Shown piece by piece: positions 8,856 through 18,000 of a stretch of DNA of 64,000 nucleotides. A program made the translations under genes and the position numbers. The DNA comes from Sphingomonas sp. (GTDB taxonomy: Bacteria > Pseudomonadota > Alphaproteobacteria > Sphingomonadales > Sphingomonadaceae), in contig NZ_QFOB01000005.1 in NCBI RefSeq assembly GCF_003248515.1, positions 1 to 64,000 on the forward strand. The letters run 5' to 3'. Below the pieces are notes generated by a model. It did no database searches. It was not told the origin of the DNA and saw only the letters and a list, made by a program, of their open reading frames with translations. The stretch's first letter is position 1. Every line of letters starts with the position of its first letter.

Positions 8856-10675
8856 TGCGGAACATTGCTCCGTACAGCGCAGACGCTGTAGCCAAGGGGG
8901 GGGAGGTCGAGGGTGAGACTGCCGGGCGCAGAGGCGCGCGGGGCGCAGGCCACGCCGGCAAGTGTCTCGAAGGCCATGGAGGCGGTGTCCACCTGAACCT
9001 GAGCCTTGATCGGGGCGGTCGACGTGTTGAAGGCGATCAGATATTCGGCGCCTGTGTCGGGATCGAAACGCGAAATGGCGAACAGGCCCGGCTCATCGCC
9101 GCGTGCGCGGATCGTCTCGTCGCCCCGACGAAGCGCGGCATGGCCGGTGCGCAGCTGCGCGAGCGCCGCAATCTCGCGATAGAGTGGGTGGGTGGGATCG
9201 AAGTGTGGCGTGGCGGTGGTCGCATCGCTGCCGAGCAGGCGATTATCGTTGAAACTCGCGACCCGACTGCCGAACATGTCCTCGCGCGCGTCCTGATCGC
9301 CGCCGTCGCCAACGAAGCCCTGTTCATCGCCGTAATAGATTGTCGGCACGCCGCGCAGCGTCAGCAGCATGACGTTGGCGAGCATCACCCGGCGCAGCAC
9401 TTCGTCCTCGCCGGCCTGCGGAAAGGCACGGCGGACGAAGGTGGCAAAACGGCCGGCGTCATGGTTGCTGATGAAGGTGGGAAGTCGGCGCGCGGTGGCG
9501 CTGCCGCCCTGGTAGAGGGCGTCACCGGCCAGCATGTGTTCCCAGGTGGCGGTCGCCGCCTTGCCCGCAACGGTTTCCAGCGCGGCCTGGCGGAAGGCGA
9601 AGTCGAGCACGGCGGGTAAGCCGCCTTCGCGGGTGTGCCAGGCGAGCGGACCGGCATCGACGGCTTCGACATAGACTTCGCCGAAGATATGGAAATTGGG
9701 GATGCCGCGCGCCTTGGCCCGTGCCTGCATGGCGGGAACGAACTGCTGCCAGAAGTGCGGGTCGACATGACGGGCGGTGTCGATGCGGAAGCCGTCGATG
9801 CCGAAGCGATCGATCCAGCCGCCGAAAATGTCGATCATGCCGGCGATGACGCGAGGATGCTCGGTCATCAGATCGTCGAGGCCGGCGAAATCGCCCATGG
9901 TCGTGCTCTCGCCCGAATAGGTCGTCTCGCCGCGATTGTGATAGTAGCGGACATCGTTCAGCCAGACCGGGTTCTTTACGGTCTGCTCACCCTTGGGCAC
10001 GAAGGGGGTGTAGGCGTAGGACGGGTCGGTGAGCTTGCCGAAATTGGCGTCGCTATGGTCTGTGTCGCCAGTGAAGCCGGGATTGATCGCCGCGCCCGCA
10101 ACTCCGCCGCGCCTTTGATAGGGATAGTCGGCGCGCGAATGATAAGGACAGGGTTTGTCCGTGCATTCGCGATACTGGATGACGTCGGCTGTGTGGTTGA
10201 CGATGATGTCCATATAGACCTTCATCCCCCTCCCATGGGCGGCCTTTACCAGTGCAGCGAAATCAGCATCGGTGCCGAAATGTGGGTCGACATGCTCGAA
10301 ATCGGTGATCCAGTAGCCGTGATAGCCCGCGCTTTCCTGCCCCTGGGGGCCCTGCACCGGCTTGTTCCGGAAAATCGGGCCGATCCAGATGGCCGTGGCG
10401 CCCAGACCCTGAATATAGTCAAGGCGGCGGATCAGCCCCTTGAGGTCGCCGCCGTGGTAGAAGCCCTTGGATGCAGGGTCATAGCCGGTCCGGAGCCGGT
10501 CGCCCTTCAAGCCGCCCTTGTCATTGGCAGGATCGGCATTGTCGAATCGGTCGGGCAGGATGAAATAGATGACTTCATCTTCGGGCAGGCGGGCCAGAAA
10601 CGCCTGATCCCGAGCTATTGCCGGGGCAGAAAGTACGCACAAGACTGCCAGCGGGATTGCCGTTCGTCCGCGCAT
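8852..10675 (-). CDS. GH13 alpha-amylase/cyclomaltodextrinase-like enzyme, exported
   Basis: The protein has 607 residues. The signal peptide is MRGRTAIPLAVLCVLSAPAI-ARD. The GH13 conserved regions are DIIVNH (155-160), GFRIDTARH with nucleophile Asp299, FGEVY with acid/base Glu333, and FISNHD with Asp406. The C-terminal beta-sandwich ends at about residue 600. It should hydrolyse starch fragments or maltodextrins in the periplasm or outside. As the first gene of the minus-strand operon (amylase, alpha-glucosidase, GH97, MFS), it probably carries the operon promoter, which faces the LacI gene across a 154-base gap containing the operator motif at 10765-10777. Confidence 0.92.
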   Translation of the reverse strand: MRGRTAIPLAVLCVLSAPAIARDQAFLARLPEDEVIYFILPDRFDNADPANDKGGLKGDRLRTGYDPASKGFYHGGDLKGLIRRLDYIQGLGATAIWIGPIFRNKPVQGPQGQESAGYHGYWITDFEHVDPHFGTDADFAALVKAAHGRGMKVYMDIIVNHTADVIQYRECTDKPCPYHSRADYPYQRRGGVAGAAINPGFTGDTDHSDANFGKLTDPSYAYTPFVPKGEQTVKNPVWLNDVRYYHNRGETTYSGESTTMGDFAGLDDLMTEHPRVIAGMIDIFGGWIDRFGIDGFRIDTARHVDPHFWQQFVPAMQARAKARGIPNFHIFGEVYVEAVDAGPLAWHTREGGLPAVLDFAFRQAALETVAGKAATATWEHMLAGDALYQGGSATARRLPTFISNHDAGRFATFVRRAFPQAGEDEVLRRVMLANVMLLTLRGVPTIYYGDEQGFVGDGGDQDAREDMFGSRVASFNDNRLLGSDATTATPHFDPTHPLYREIAALAQLRTGHAALRRGDETIRARGDEPGLFAISRFDPDTGAEYLIAFNTSTAPIKAQVQVDTASMAFETLAGVACAPRASAPGSLTLDLPPLGYSVCAVRSNVPQ

Positions 10676-10764
10676 CCTTTCACCCTCTCGTTTCCACGTT
10701 TGCCTGATTGATACAACTTTCTGACCTTATTAGTCGGCGGGATCGAGTTGGGCCAAGGAGGCAG

Positions 10765-10777
10765 CATACGTATTCAG
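10765..10777. promoter_or_regulatory. Probable LacI-family operator between amylase operon and lacI
   Basis: CATACGTATTCAG contains the 8-base palindrome ATACGTAT with a central CpG, as in LacI-family operators. It lies 53 bases upstream of the LacI start and about 90 bases upstream of the amylase start. The identical 13 bases recur at 14970-14982 upstream of the TonB receptor. The repetition at two promoters of one pathway is the main support. Confidence 0.65.
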
Positions 10778-10829
10778 GGCGAGCGGCCGCTCTATATGCA
10801 AGCCTGCCGCGCTGGCGTATTATTGGGCG

Positions 10830-11852
10830 ATGGGAACGAACGACAAGCCGACCTCCTTCGATATAGCCACGCTGGCCGGCGTCTCCCAACCCACCGTGTC
10901 ACGCGCACTCCGTGGCGACAAGACGGTCAGAGAAGGAACGCGAAAGCGTATCGAAATGATCGCCCGCCAACTAAACTATGCCGTCGATAAGAATGCTTCG
11001 TCGCTGCGCCGCGGAAAGAGTAATACGCTGGCGCTTCTGTTTTTCGAGGATCTTCTGCCAGGCGAAAGCTGGATCAATCCATTCTTCTTATCGATGCTTG
11101 GTCCAATTCTTCATACCTGCGCCAAGCGTGGATATGACTTGCTTACAAGCTTCCAGCAACTGTCGACGGACTGGCATGTCGATTATGAGGATAGCCGCAA
11201 GGCTGATGGGATCATCCTGCTCGGCTATGGCGATTACGAAATCTATCGCACCCGACTGGAGCAACTGGTTGCGCAGGGCACGCATTTCGTGCGCTGGGGA
11301 TCTGTAGACCAGCGTGCGCTGGGCATGACGATAGGCTGCGATAATCGGCGCGGTGGGCGCGATGCCGGCGAGCATTTGATTGCGCGGGGATGCAGCCGGA
11401 TTGCCTTCCTGGGCGACGCATCGAGCCATTATCCCGAATTTCGTGACCGTTATGCCGGCCTGTCCGAAGTGCTGCGCGAGGCCGGCCATGGGGTGGATCC
11501 CGGCCTGCATGTAGATGCGCTGTCGACCGAGCAATCGGGCTATGAGGCTGCGAGCCGGCTGATCGCGCGTGACGTGACGTTTGACGCGATCTTCGCCGGA
11601 TCGGACCTGATCGCGATCGGAGCGATGCGGGCGCTCGATGAGCATGGCCTGTCGGTTCCCGGCGACGTTGCGCTGATCGGCTTCGACGACATTCCCGCCG
11701 CGGGCCTGACCAGACCGCCGCTGACCACCATTGCCCAGGATTATCTGCGCGCGGGCGAGGTGCTGGTCGATGCGCTGATCGGCCAGATCGACCGAACGCC
11801 AGTGATGCCGACCCTGTTGGCGCCACGGCTTGTGACGCGAATGACAGCTTAA
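10830..11852 (+). CDS. LacI-family transcriptional regulator of the alpha-glucan locus
   Basis: The protein has 340 residues. The N-terminal LacI helix-turn-helix reads FDIATLAGVSQPTVSRALRG, followed by the hinge helix RKRIEMIARQLNYAVDKNAS. The periplasmic-binding-like effector domain runs from about residue 65 to the end and includes DAIFAGSDLIAIGAMRALDE and VALIGFDDIPAAGLTRPPLT. It is divergent from the amylase operon, with a palindromic motif between them. It most likely represses or activates the amylase operon and the TonB receptor in response to an alpha-glucoside; the effector is not shown by the sequence. Confidence 0.92.
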   Translation: MGTNDKPTSFDIATLAGVSQPTVSRALRGDKTVREGTRKRIEMIARQLNYAVDKNASSLRRGKSNTLALLFFEDLLPGESWINPFFLSMLGPILHTCAKRGYDLLTSFQQLSTDWHVDYEDSRKADGIILLGYGDYEIYRTRLEQLVAQGTHFVRWGSVDQRALGMTIGCDNRRGGRDAGEHLIARGCSRIAFLGDASSHYPEFRDRYAGLSEVLREAGHGVDPGLHVDALSTEQSGYEAASRLIARDVTFDAIFAGSDLIAIGAMRALDEHGLSVPGDVALIGFDDIPAAGLTRPPLTTIAQDYLRAGEVLVDALIGQIDRTPVMPTLLAPRLVTRMTA

Positions 11853-12034
11853 TAGCGTCCCAGACGCACCCGTGGATCCGTCATCCCGGTGAAGCTGAAA
11901 TTTTGTGAGTGTGAACGAGGCCGCAGGGAGCCTGCCTTCGTCGGCGTTGCATGGAGGGCGCCCAACTGCCCTATCCCTCAAAAAAACAGGCTGACGCCCC
12001 CCCCTGTGTTGGAGGGGGCGCAGGGCTCCGCCAA

Positions 12035-12062
12035 GGATTGCCCGCGTGCGGTCGGGCAATCC
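12035..12062. terminator. Hairpin between the converging lacI and TonB receptor genes
   Basis: GGATTGCCCG and CGGGCAATCC form a perfect 10-base stem with an 8-base loop. It lies 45 bases beyond the receptor stop codon and in the convergent gap with lacI. There is no T run on either side, so intrinsic termination is uncertain, though a role as transcript end is plausible. Confidence 0.5.
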
Positions 12063-12106
12063 AGGAAGGCGTCAGCAAGAATTTCCCCTATCGGCTCGAA
12101 GGCCGA

Positions 12107-14875
12107 TCAGAACTTGTAGGACAGGCCCAGATAATAATCGCGCCCGTATCGCTGATAATCGATGACCTGGCGCTTGTCGTCATTCTGATAGGTGACGAAG
12201 GGTTGGTCCGTGAGGTTCTTGCCCTGCAGCAGGATCGACAGGCCGGTCAGCGGACCCGACTGGAATTCGTAGCCGATCTGTGCGTCGAGAATGCCCTCCG
12301 CCTTGGCGGTTCGGAAGGTCGGTGCGGCCGAGAGGCCGGCAACTTCGCCCAGGAAGGAGGAGCGATAGCGATAGGAGATGCGCGCCTGGAAGCCGCTCTT
12401 TTCATAATAGGCGGTTCCGCTGGCGACCCATTTGGACAGGCCGGGCAGCGTGACAGCCTCGTTCGGATTGCTGCCATATCTGACTTCGCTGTAGGTGTAA
12501 GAACCGCTGGCGAAGATGCCGAATCCGTCGAGACTTTTGCTGAACACCTTGAACGGCAGCGACGCGGTTCCCTCCATGCCCATGATCGTCCCCTTGCCGG
12601 TGTTGGCCGGGGCCTTTAGCAGGCCAATGTAGCTGCGGTCGGCGATAATCTGGTCGCGGATGCTGGCGGGCAGCGAGGCCAGCACGTTCGAGAAATCATA
12701 GGCGATGTTGTTGTTGGGGTCGACGAAGTCGGTCAGATTCTTGAAGTAACCCGCGAGCGAGAGATAGCCGCCACCCGAGAAATATTTCTCGATCGAAAGG
12801 TCGATGTTGGTCGACTGATAAGGACGCAGCGCGATGTTGCCACCATTCGAGCTGAACGGGCTGTACTGCGGATCGGAGCCCAAGCCCACATTGGCCAGGT
12901 TGAAGCTATATTCCTGGTTGACGCGTTCCTGATCCATACGCGGACGGACCATGGTCTGGGCCGCGCCCATCTTCACGAAGAAGCCCGGCTCCAGCTCAAC
13001 CGAGAGTTGGGCGCTGGGCAGGAAGTTGGTGAAACTGTCCTTGCCCGAAGCCGGGACGACGGTGACCACGCCATTGGAGAAGTTGGAGATGGTGCCGGTC
13101 GACGCTTGGCGGGTGTGGATCACCTGCATACCAATCGCGCCCTTCAGCGGCTTGCCGCCCAAGTCGCCGTCCAGCGTCATCTTCGCATAGCCGGTGAAGA
13201 CATCTTCCTTCACGACATTGTCGCGGACAAGTGAGGACGGCCGGTTATCATATACGGCATCCAGCACGTTATTGTAGAGATAGAGCGGGTTCAGCGTGAG
13301 CATCGCCGGCACGCCCAGATAATCGAGCGAAACATTGGAGCCAAGCAGCGCCGCCTGCGGCACGGGTGTCGATCCCGGCGTGCCGCCCGCGATGGTGCAA
13401 TCCGTGCCACCGCTCGGGCATAGGAAATAGCTGGTATAGGCGCTGGTTTTCTTGCGCCGACTGTAATTACCGCCGATTTCCCAGTGTTTGAAGATGCTGC
13501 CCGAAATGTCACCGATCAGATTGGTACGGAACGACTTCAAGTCGTCGATGAACTTGGGTCGGTTAAGGAATCCTGCCTGCACGACCGCGGTAGTGCCGTT
13601 GTAGCCCCAGCCATTGGGATCGGTCAGGCTGATGACGTTGGTATTAGTATAGTCGAGCGTCGGCACGATGCTGAACAGGCCGTTCGACTGGCGCTCGACG
13701 CGCACGGTGTCGGACACACCCGAACGCAGATAGCCGGTGCCCGAATAGGTTTCGAGCAGGAAGTCGGTGCGCTTGGCATGCGACCAGCTGGCATCGACGT
13801 TCAGCTTCAGCCGATCGTTCAGGTGAATGTCGTTGTTCCAGCCGAGCGAGATCGTGTCGGCCTTGCGCTTGTTATAATCGTTGCGCTGGACGCCATAGAC
13901 ATTCGAGAAAGTGGCGCCGGTGACGAAGCCGTTTTCGACCGTCGTGTTGCTGACGCCGACATCGGTGCCCCAGACCAGGGGGAATTCGATGCCGCGCAGG
14001 CGCTGCACTTCTTCGAAGTGTGAACCGAGGACGTCGAAGGTCGAGTGGAAATTGTCGCTCGGCTGCCATTCCAGCGTGCCGACCATGCCGTAGCGCTTCA
14101 AGAGGTTCGACTGCACATAGGGCTTGGCACCGCCGATGATGAGGTCGCCGCTTGCATCGGTCGGATAACCCCAGGCGTTGAAGCGCTCATTCTGCGAAGG
14201 GGTCTGCGAGGCCGCGAAACCCAGCGACAGGCCCAGCGTGTCGTCGGCGAACTGATCGACATAGGTGGCCGAGGCGCGATAGCCGTAGCGTTCGCCATCG
14301 GGGTTGAGCTTGTCCATGCCATTCATCTGGCCGCGCAGAGACACAGCGAGAATACGATCATTCTTGTCGAGCGGGCGCAACATGCGCAGATCGACCGTGC
14401 CGGAGATGCCGGCAGCGATCAGCGCGGCGTCGGCGCTCTTGTAAACATTGACGTTCTGGAAGAATTCCGACGGATACTGATCGTATTCGACGCCGCGATT
14501 GTCGCCGACGGTGACTTGTTCGCGCCCGTTGAGCAGGGTGGTCGAGAAATCGGGGCCAAGGCCGCGGATCGACAGGCGCTGGTCACGGCCTTCGAGGCGC
14601 TGGGCGGTGACGCCGGGCAGGCGGGCGAGCGAGTCCGCGATCGACACGTCAGGCAGTTTGCCCACATCTTCGGCCGAGATGGAATCGACGATCAGGACGG
14701 ATTCCCGTTTCGTCTTGGCGGCGGATGCAAGCGAGGCCCGAATGCCGGAGACGACGATGTCTTCTGTTGATGCCTGGGTTTCGGGCTGTGTTTGATCTTG
14801 GGCAAGCAATGGTGCTGGTAAAAAAGCCCCAAACATAAGCGCAGTGCACAGGAAGGGATTGTGGAAATTTTGCAT
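12107..14875 (-). CDS. TonB-dependent outer membrane receptor (maltooligosaccharide type)
   Basis: The protein has 922 residues from the ATG at 14875, with GGAGGA 9 bases upstream. The nearby in-frame ATG at 14899 has a weaker context. The signal peptide is followed by a plug domain with EDIVVSGIRASLASAAKTKR, VGKLPDVSIADSLARLPGVT and LSIRGLGPDFSTTLLNGREQ. A long beta-barrel follows and ends YYLGLSYKF with the C-terminal Phe needed for outer membrane assembly. This matches the Xanthomonas/Caulobacter type receptor family that includes the maltose receptor MalA. A copy of the LacI-type motif lies about 95 bases upstream, linking it to the glucan operon. Its role is uptake of maltodextrins across the outer membrane. 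Confidence 0.9.
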   Translation of the reverse strand: MQNFHNPFLCTALMFGAFLPAPLLAQDQTQPETQASTEDIVVSGIRASLASAAKTKRESVLIVDSISAEDVGKLPDVSIADSLARLPGVTAQRLEGRDQRLSIRGLGPDFSTTLLNGREQVTVGDNRGVEYDQYPSEFFQNVNVYKSADAALIAAGISGTVDLRMLRPLDKNDRILAVSLRGQMNGMDKLNPDGERYGYRASATYVDQFADDTLGLSLGFAASQTPSQNERFNAWGYPTDASGDLIIGGAKPYVQSNLLKRYGMVGTLEWQPSDNFHSTFDVLGSHFEEVQRLRGIEFPLVWGTDVGVSNTTVENGFVTGATFSNVYGVQRNDYNKRKADTISLGWNNDIHLNDRLKLNVDASWSHAKRTDFLLETYSGTGYLRSGVSDTVRVERQSNGLFSIVPTLDYTNTNVISLTDPNGWGYNGTTAVVQAGFLNRPKFIDDLKSFRTNLIGDISGSIFKHWEIGGNYSRRKKTSAYTSYFLCPSGGTDCTIAGGTPGSTPVPQAALLGSNVSLDYLGVPAMLTLNPLYLYNNVLDAVYDNRPSSLVRDNVVKEDVFTGYAKMTLDGDLGGKPLKGAIGMQVIHTRQASTGTISNFSNGVVTVVPASGKDSFTNFLPSAQLSVELEPGFFVKMGAAQTMVRPRMDQERVNQEYSFNLANVGLGSDPQYSPFSSNGGNIALRPYQSTNIDLSIEKYFSGGGYLSLAGYFKNLTDFVDPNNNIAYDFSNVLASLPASIRDQIIADRSYIGLLKAPANTGKGTIMGMEGTASLPFKVFSKSLDGFGIFASGSYTYSEVRYGSNPNEAVTLPGLSKWVASGTAYYEKSGFQARISYRYRSSFLGEVAGLSAAPTFRTAKAEGILDAQIGYEFQSGPLTGLSILLQGKNLTDQPFVTYQNDDKRQVIDYQRYGRDYYLGLSYKF

Positions 14876-14969
14876 TAGATGAAGTCCTCCCCAGACCACT
14901 TTACTTGTCTTGGCCGTTACGGATTTTCGACCAGCATAATTATCACCCCAAAGCGTGCATAGCTTTCAA

Positions 14970-14982
14970 CATACGTATTCAG
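14970..14982. promoter_or_regulatory. Probable LacI-family operator upstream of the TonB receptor
   Basis: This is an exact second copy of the 13-base motif CATACGTATTCAG (palindromic core ATACGTAT) found upstream of lacI. It is positioned about 95 bases before the receptor start codon. Confidence 0.65.
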
Positions 14983-15820
14983 TGGCATGGGCTGTCATGA
15001 ATGTGGCCGTCGAGCAGGTGGTCTGCGATTCGATATGGCACGGCTTAAGATTACGCCGTCTCCCGGCAGCAGAAGCCGCCAATGGGATCTGTCCGGCAGG
15101 CTGACGAAGAAGGTGGCGACGGTGGCGAGGACGCCCGTCAGCCGTGTCGACACCATATTCAGGGCAAACACCGCATCCCGCATACGTTCGGGCACGGCAG
15201 TTCGATTGTGAGCCGTGGTGTCGGAACCGGGACCCGGACTCAGCCTGCTCGACGGCGTCTAAGCTGGGTGATGGAGGCTTTCCCCATCGACACCAACGTG
15301 GCGCAGGGTATTCGCAAGCCGGAGGATAATGTCCGGGAGCGCCGAGTGAGCGAAGCCGAACACAGCATCCCCGGCAAGATTCTCACGAAAGCCGACGCGG
15401 ACGACCCATATATAATGGTCGACCGGAAAGGAGTGGATATCGACGGAAGCAGCTTCTTGGTCTGTCGACAGCAGGGACGGAAGGTCGGTCCGGCAGCTCG
15501 ACCAGTTGGCGGTCGAGCATTTCGAGAAATGACGAGACGGGCATGTGCGCTGTCTCAGGCCACGCGCCCCTCGGTGTCACCAAGCTCTACGTCAAGGCGA
15601 GCCGGGAAAGGGAGGTGAGGATCGCCGTGTGCAGGCGCGAGCATATCGTGTTGCTTACGGTTGGCCGGGATTGACCGACGAAACGAATCGATATCGTAAA
15701 TTGGCCGATTTCGCCCGCGTGGTCACCGGAACGACCGGCGAATATCTAAACGCGTGTCCAAATGGGCATCAGGCAAGCCTCCACCGTCGGCTAAAAGCGC
15801 ATTAAAACCACGGTGTAGGA
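14983..15820. other. Gene-poor stretch before tRNA-Asn, possible decayed genes
   Basis: No complete convincing gene lies here. On the minus strand one frame ending at the stop 15259-15261 reads like real protein (VDHYIWVVRVGFRENLAGDA, then VFGFAHSALPDIILRLANTL), but it has no start codon. A neighbouring minus frame begins MPVSSFLEMLDRQLVELPD near 15545, so the pair may be a frameshifted small gene. A further minus frame at 14995-15195 (FALNMVSTRLTGVLATVATF) is also plausible but unassigned. I recognise no family. The stretch is consistent with decayed foreign DNA next to a tRNA gene. Confidence 0.4.
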
Positions 15821-15895
15821 TGGCTCCCCGAGCAGGATTCGAACCTGCGGCCATTCGATTAACAGTCGAATGCTCTACCGCTGAGCTATCGGGGA
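15821..15895 (-). tRNA. tRNA-Asn (GTT anticodon)
   Basis: The reverse strand folds as a tRNA. The acceptor stem is TCCCCGA paired with TCGGGGA, followed by discriminator G and an encoded CCA. The D-arm is GCTC..GAGC, the anticodon loop CTGTTAA carries GTT, and the T-loop is GGTTCGAATCC. tRNA-Asn genes are frequent integration sites. This one separates a gene-poor accessory region from dense core genes. Confidence 0.95.
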
Positions 15896-16049
15896 ACAAC
15901 GGGAGCGGCGCCTATATGGCGAGCCGGCGTGGCAGGCAAGCCTTGGCGAGCACCTAAATTTCAATTCTTGCCCTTCGAAGCGGAGAAGGCACGGCAGCGC
16001 CATGATCGGGCACGGGCGGGAGGATCGGGCGGAAGCACCCGGCTACGGC

Positions 16050-16826
16050 TCAGAAGGCGAATTGCTCGCGCGCGATGCGATCGTCGAGCGCGTGTTCGGG
16101 ATCGAACATCAAGGTGAGCTGCGTCGCGCGATCCACCGACACGTCGATTCGCGCCACGTCCCGCACTTCGCGCTGGTCCGCCACGGCGCTCACCGGCCGC
16201 TTGACCGGATCGAGCACGCGGAAGCTCACCTTGGTCCGGTCGGGCAGGATCGCGCCCCGCCAGCGGCGCGGGCGGAAGGCGCTGATCGGCGTCAGCGCCA
16301 CGAGCGAGCTGTCGAGCGGCAGGATCGGTCCCTGCGCCGAAAGATTGTAGGCGGTCGATCCCACCGGCGTGGCGACAAGCACGCCATCCGCCACCAGTTC
16401 GGGCAGAACGACGCGGCCGTCGATCGAGATTTCGATCCACGCGGTCTGCCGCGTTTCGCGCAGCAGGGAGACTTCGTTGATCGCAGGGATGGAGATGCTG
16501 GTGCCTTCCACCGTGATCGCGTCCATGCGCAGCGGCTGCACCTTCACCGTCTTCGCCCGCGCGAGCCGGTTTTCCAGCAGATCCGGGCTGAACTCGTTCA
16601 TCAGGAAGCCGACGGTGCCCAGGTTCATGCCGAAGATCGGCAAGGCGCGCCGCCGGTCCAGCATCGAATGGAGCACCTGCAGCAGGAAGCCGTCGCCACC
16701 CAGCGCCACGACGATCTCGGCCTCCGCCATCGGCACCCATTCGTAGCGGTGCTTCAGTTCCTCCGCGGCGGCCTGCGCGGTCGGGCTGGGGGATACGGCC
16801 AGGGCCAGCCGGGGTTCTCCGCTCAT
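16050..16826 (-). CDS. nadK: NAD kinase
   Basis: The protein has 258 residues, typical of the short alphaproteobacterial form. It has the GGDG motif in EIVVALGGDGFLLQVLH (about residues 38-54), GMNLGTVGFLMN, and the conserved LVATPVGSTAYNLSAQGPIL that binds NAD. It transfers phosphate from ATP or polyphosphate to NAD to make NADP in the cytoplasm. Its ATG overlaps the end of moaA by 4 bases (16823-16826), so the two are coupled, which is a common chance pairing in this group rather than a shared pathway. Confidence 0.95.
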   Translation of the reverse strand: MSGEPRLALAVSPSPTAQAAAEELKHRYEWVPMAEAEIVVALGGDGFLLQVLHSMLDRRRALPIFGMNLGTVGFLMNEFSPDLLENRLARAKTVKVQPLRMDAITVEGTSISIPAINEVSLLRETRQTAWIEISIDGRVVLPELVADGVLVATPVGSTAYNLSAQGPILPLDSSLVALTPISAFRPRRWRGAILPDRTKVSFRVLDPVKRPVSAVADQREVRDVARIDVSVDRATQLTLMFDPEHALDDRIAREQFAF

Positions 16827-17824
16827 CCGCCCGTTACGCTCATATGTCGATCCACGGCGGGCGCCGCGCCACGCGCGTCGATGTGGAAATCATGCGCGAG
16901 CGGCTTGGCGGCGAGCGCGCGATCCAGCGCCGCGTCTATCCCCTCGCGCCCGCCCTCTCGCCACGCCGCGCGCAGATCCACCTTCCGTTCGCTGCCCAGG
17001 CACATGAATAGTTCGCCCGACACGGTCAGCCGCACGCGATTGCAGGTTGCGCAGAAATTCTCGCTGAGCGGCGTGATGAAGCCCAGCCTGATGCCCAGAT
17101 CATCCATCCGCACATAGCGCGCCGGGCCGCCCGTCCGGTCGCCAAGCGGCGTCATCGCATGGCGCTCCGCCAGTTTCGCCTTCACGCCGTCCAACGGAAG
17201 GAAACGATCCACGCGATCCTCGTCCATCGCGCCAAGCGGCATCGTCTCGATCAGCGTCAGATCATGGCCCCGGGCCGCGCACCAGCGCAGCATCGGCTCG
17301 ATCTCGTCCTCGTTCAGGCCCTTGAGCGCCACCATGTTGATCTTGATCGAAAGGCCCGCCCCGCGTGCCGCGTCGATACCCGCCAGCACGGGATCCAGAT
17401 CTCCCACGCGGGTGATGTGGCGGAAGCGCGCGGGATCGAGGCTGTCGAGGCTCACATTGATACGGCGCACGCCGGCCTCGCGCAGCGTGATGGCATGATC
17501 GGCCAGCCGCGTGCCGTTGGTCGTAAGCGTCAGTTCGTCCAGCCCGTCGCCCAGCCGCGCGCCGATCATCCGGGCCAGTTCCGGCACGCCCCTCCGCACG
17601 AGCGGCTCGCCACCCGTCAGCCGGATGCGCCGCACGCCACGATCGATAAACGCGTCGGAAATGGCGGCGATTTCCTCCAGCGACATTACGGCGCTCCGGG
17701 GCAGGAACGTCATCTTCTCGGCCATGCAATAGCGGCAGCGCAGATCGCACCGGTCGGTCACGGAGATGCGGACATAGGTGATGTGCCGGCCAAATGCGTC
17801 GATCAGGGCGGGGGCGGCGCTCAC
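16823..17824 (-). CDS. moaA: GTP 3',8-cyclase (molybdenum cofactor biosynthesis protein A)
   Basis: The protein has 333 residues. The radical SAM cluster motif CDLRCRYC is near residue 26, the SAM-binding TGGEPLVR follows, and the C-terminal cluster has CATCNRVRLTVSG with a further Cys in LFMCLG. The protein ends in Gly-Gly, as MoaA does; that tail enters the active site. It converts GTP to 3',8-cyclo-7,8-dihydro-GTP, the first step to molybdopterin. No other moa genes are present in the window. It is upstream of nadK and overlaps it. Confidence 0.95.
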   Translation of the reverse strand: MSAAPALIDAFGRHITYVRISVTDRCDLRCRYCMAEKMTFLPRSAVMSLEEIAAISDAFIDRGVRRIRLTGGEPLVRRGVPELARMIGARLGDGLDELTLTTNGTRLADHAITLREAGVRRINVSLDSLDPARFRHITRVGDLDPVLAGIDAARGAGLSIKINMVALKGLNEDEIEPMLRWCAARGHDLTLIETMPLGAMDEDRVDRFLPLDGVKAKLAERHAMTPLGDRTGGPARYVRMDDLGIRLGFITPLSENFCATCNRVRLTVSGELFMCLGSERKVDLRAAWREGGREGIDAALDRALAAKPLAHDFHIDARGAAPAVDRHMSVTGG

Positions 17825-18000
17825 ATGCGGTAGCTAGGGTGGCATCGGCTTCGCGGCAAGGGTGGGCCGGGCGGGGACGGAAGGGGGCGGGGCAAAAGGA
17901 GGGGTGGGGCAAAAGGCGCACGCGGGGGCAGGCGCCTGTTGCGCGCGCCGCGCGGGGCGGCCATCCTTCGCGCGATGCCTCATTTCCGCACCCGGATCCG

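Noticed and set aside
15545..15805. Plus-strand 86-codon frame as an integrase fragment next to tRNA-Asn
   Set aside because: A faint GHAPLGVTKLY-like match in another frame is too short and lacks the catalytic Arg/His/Tyr pattern.
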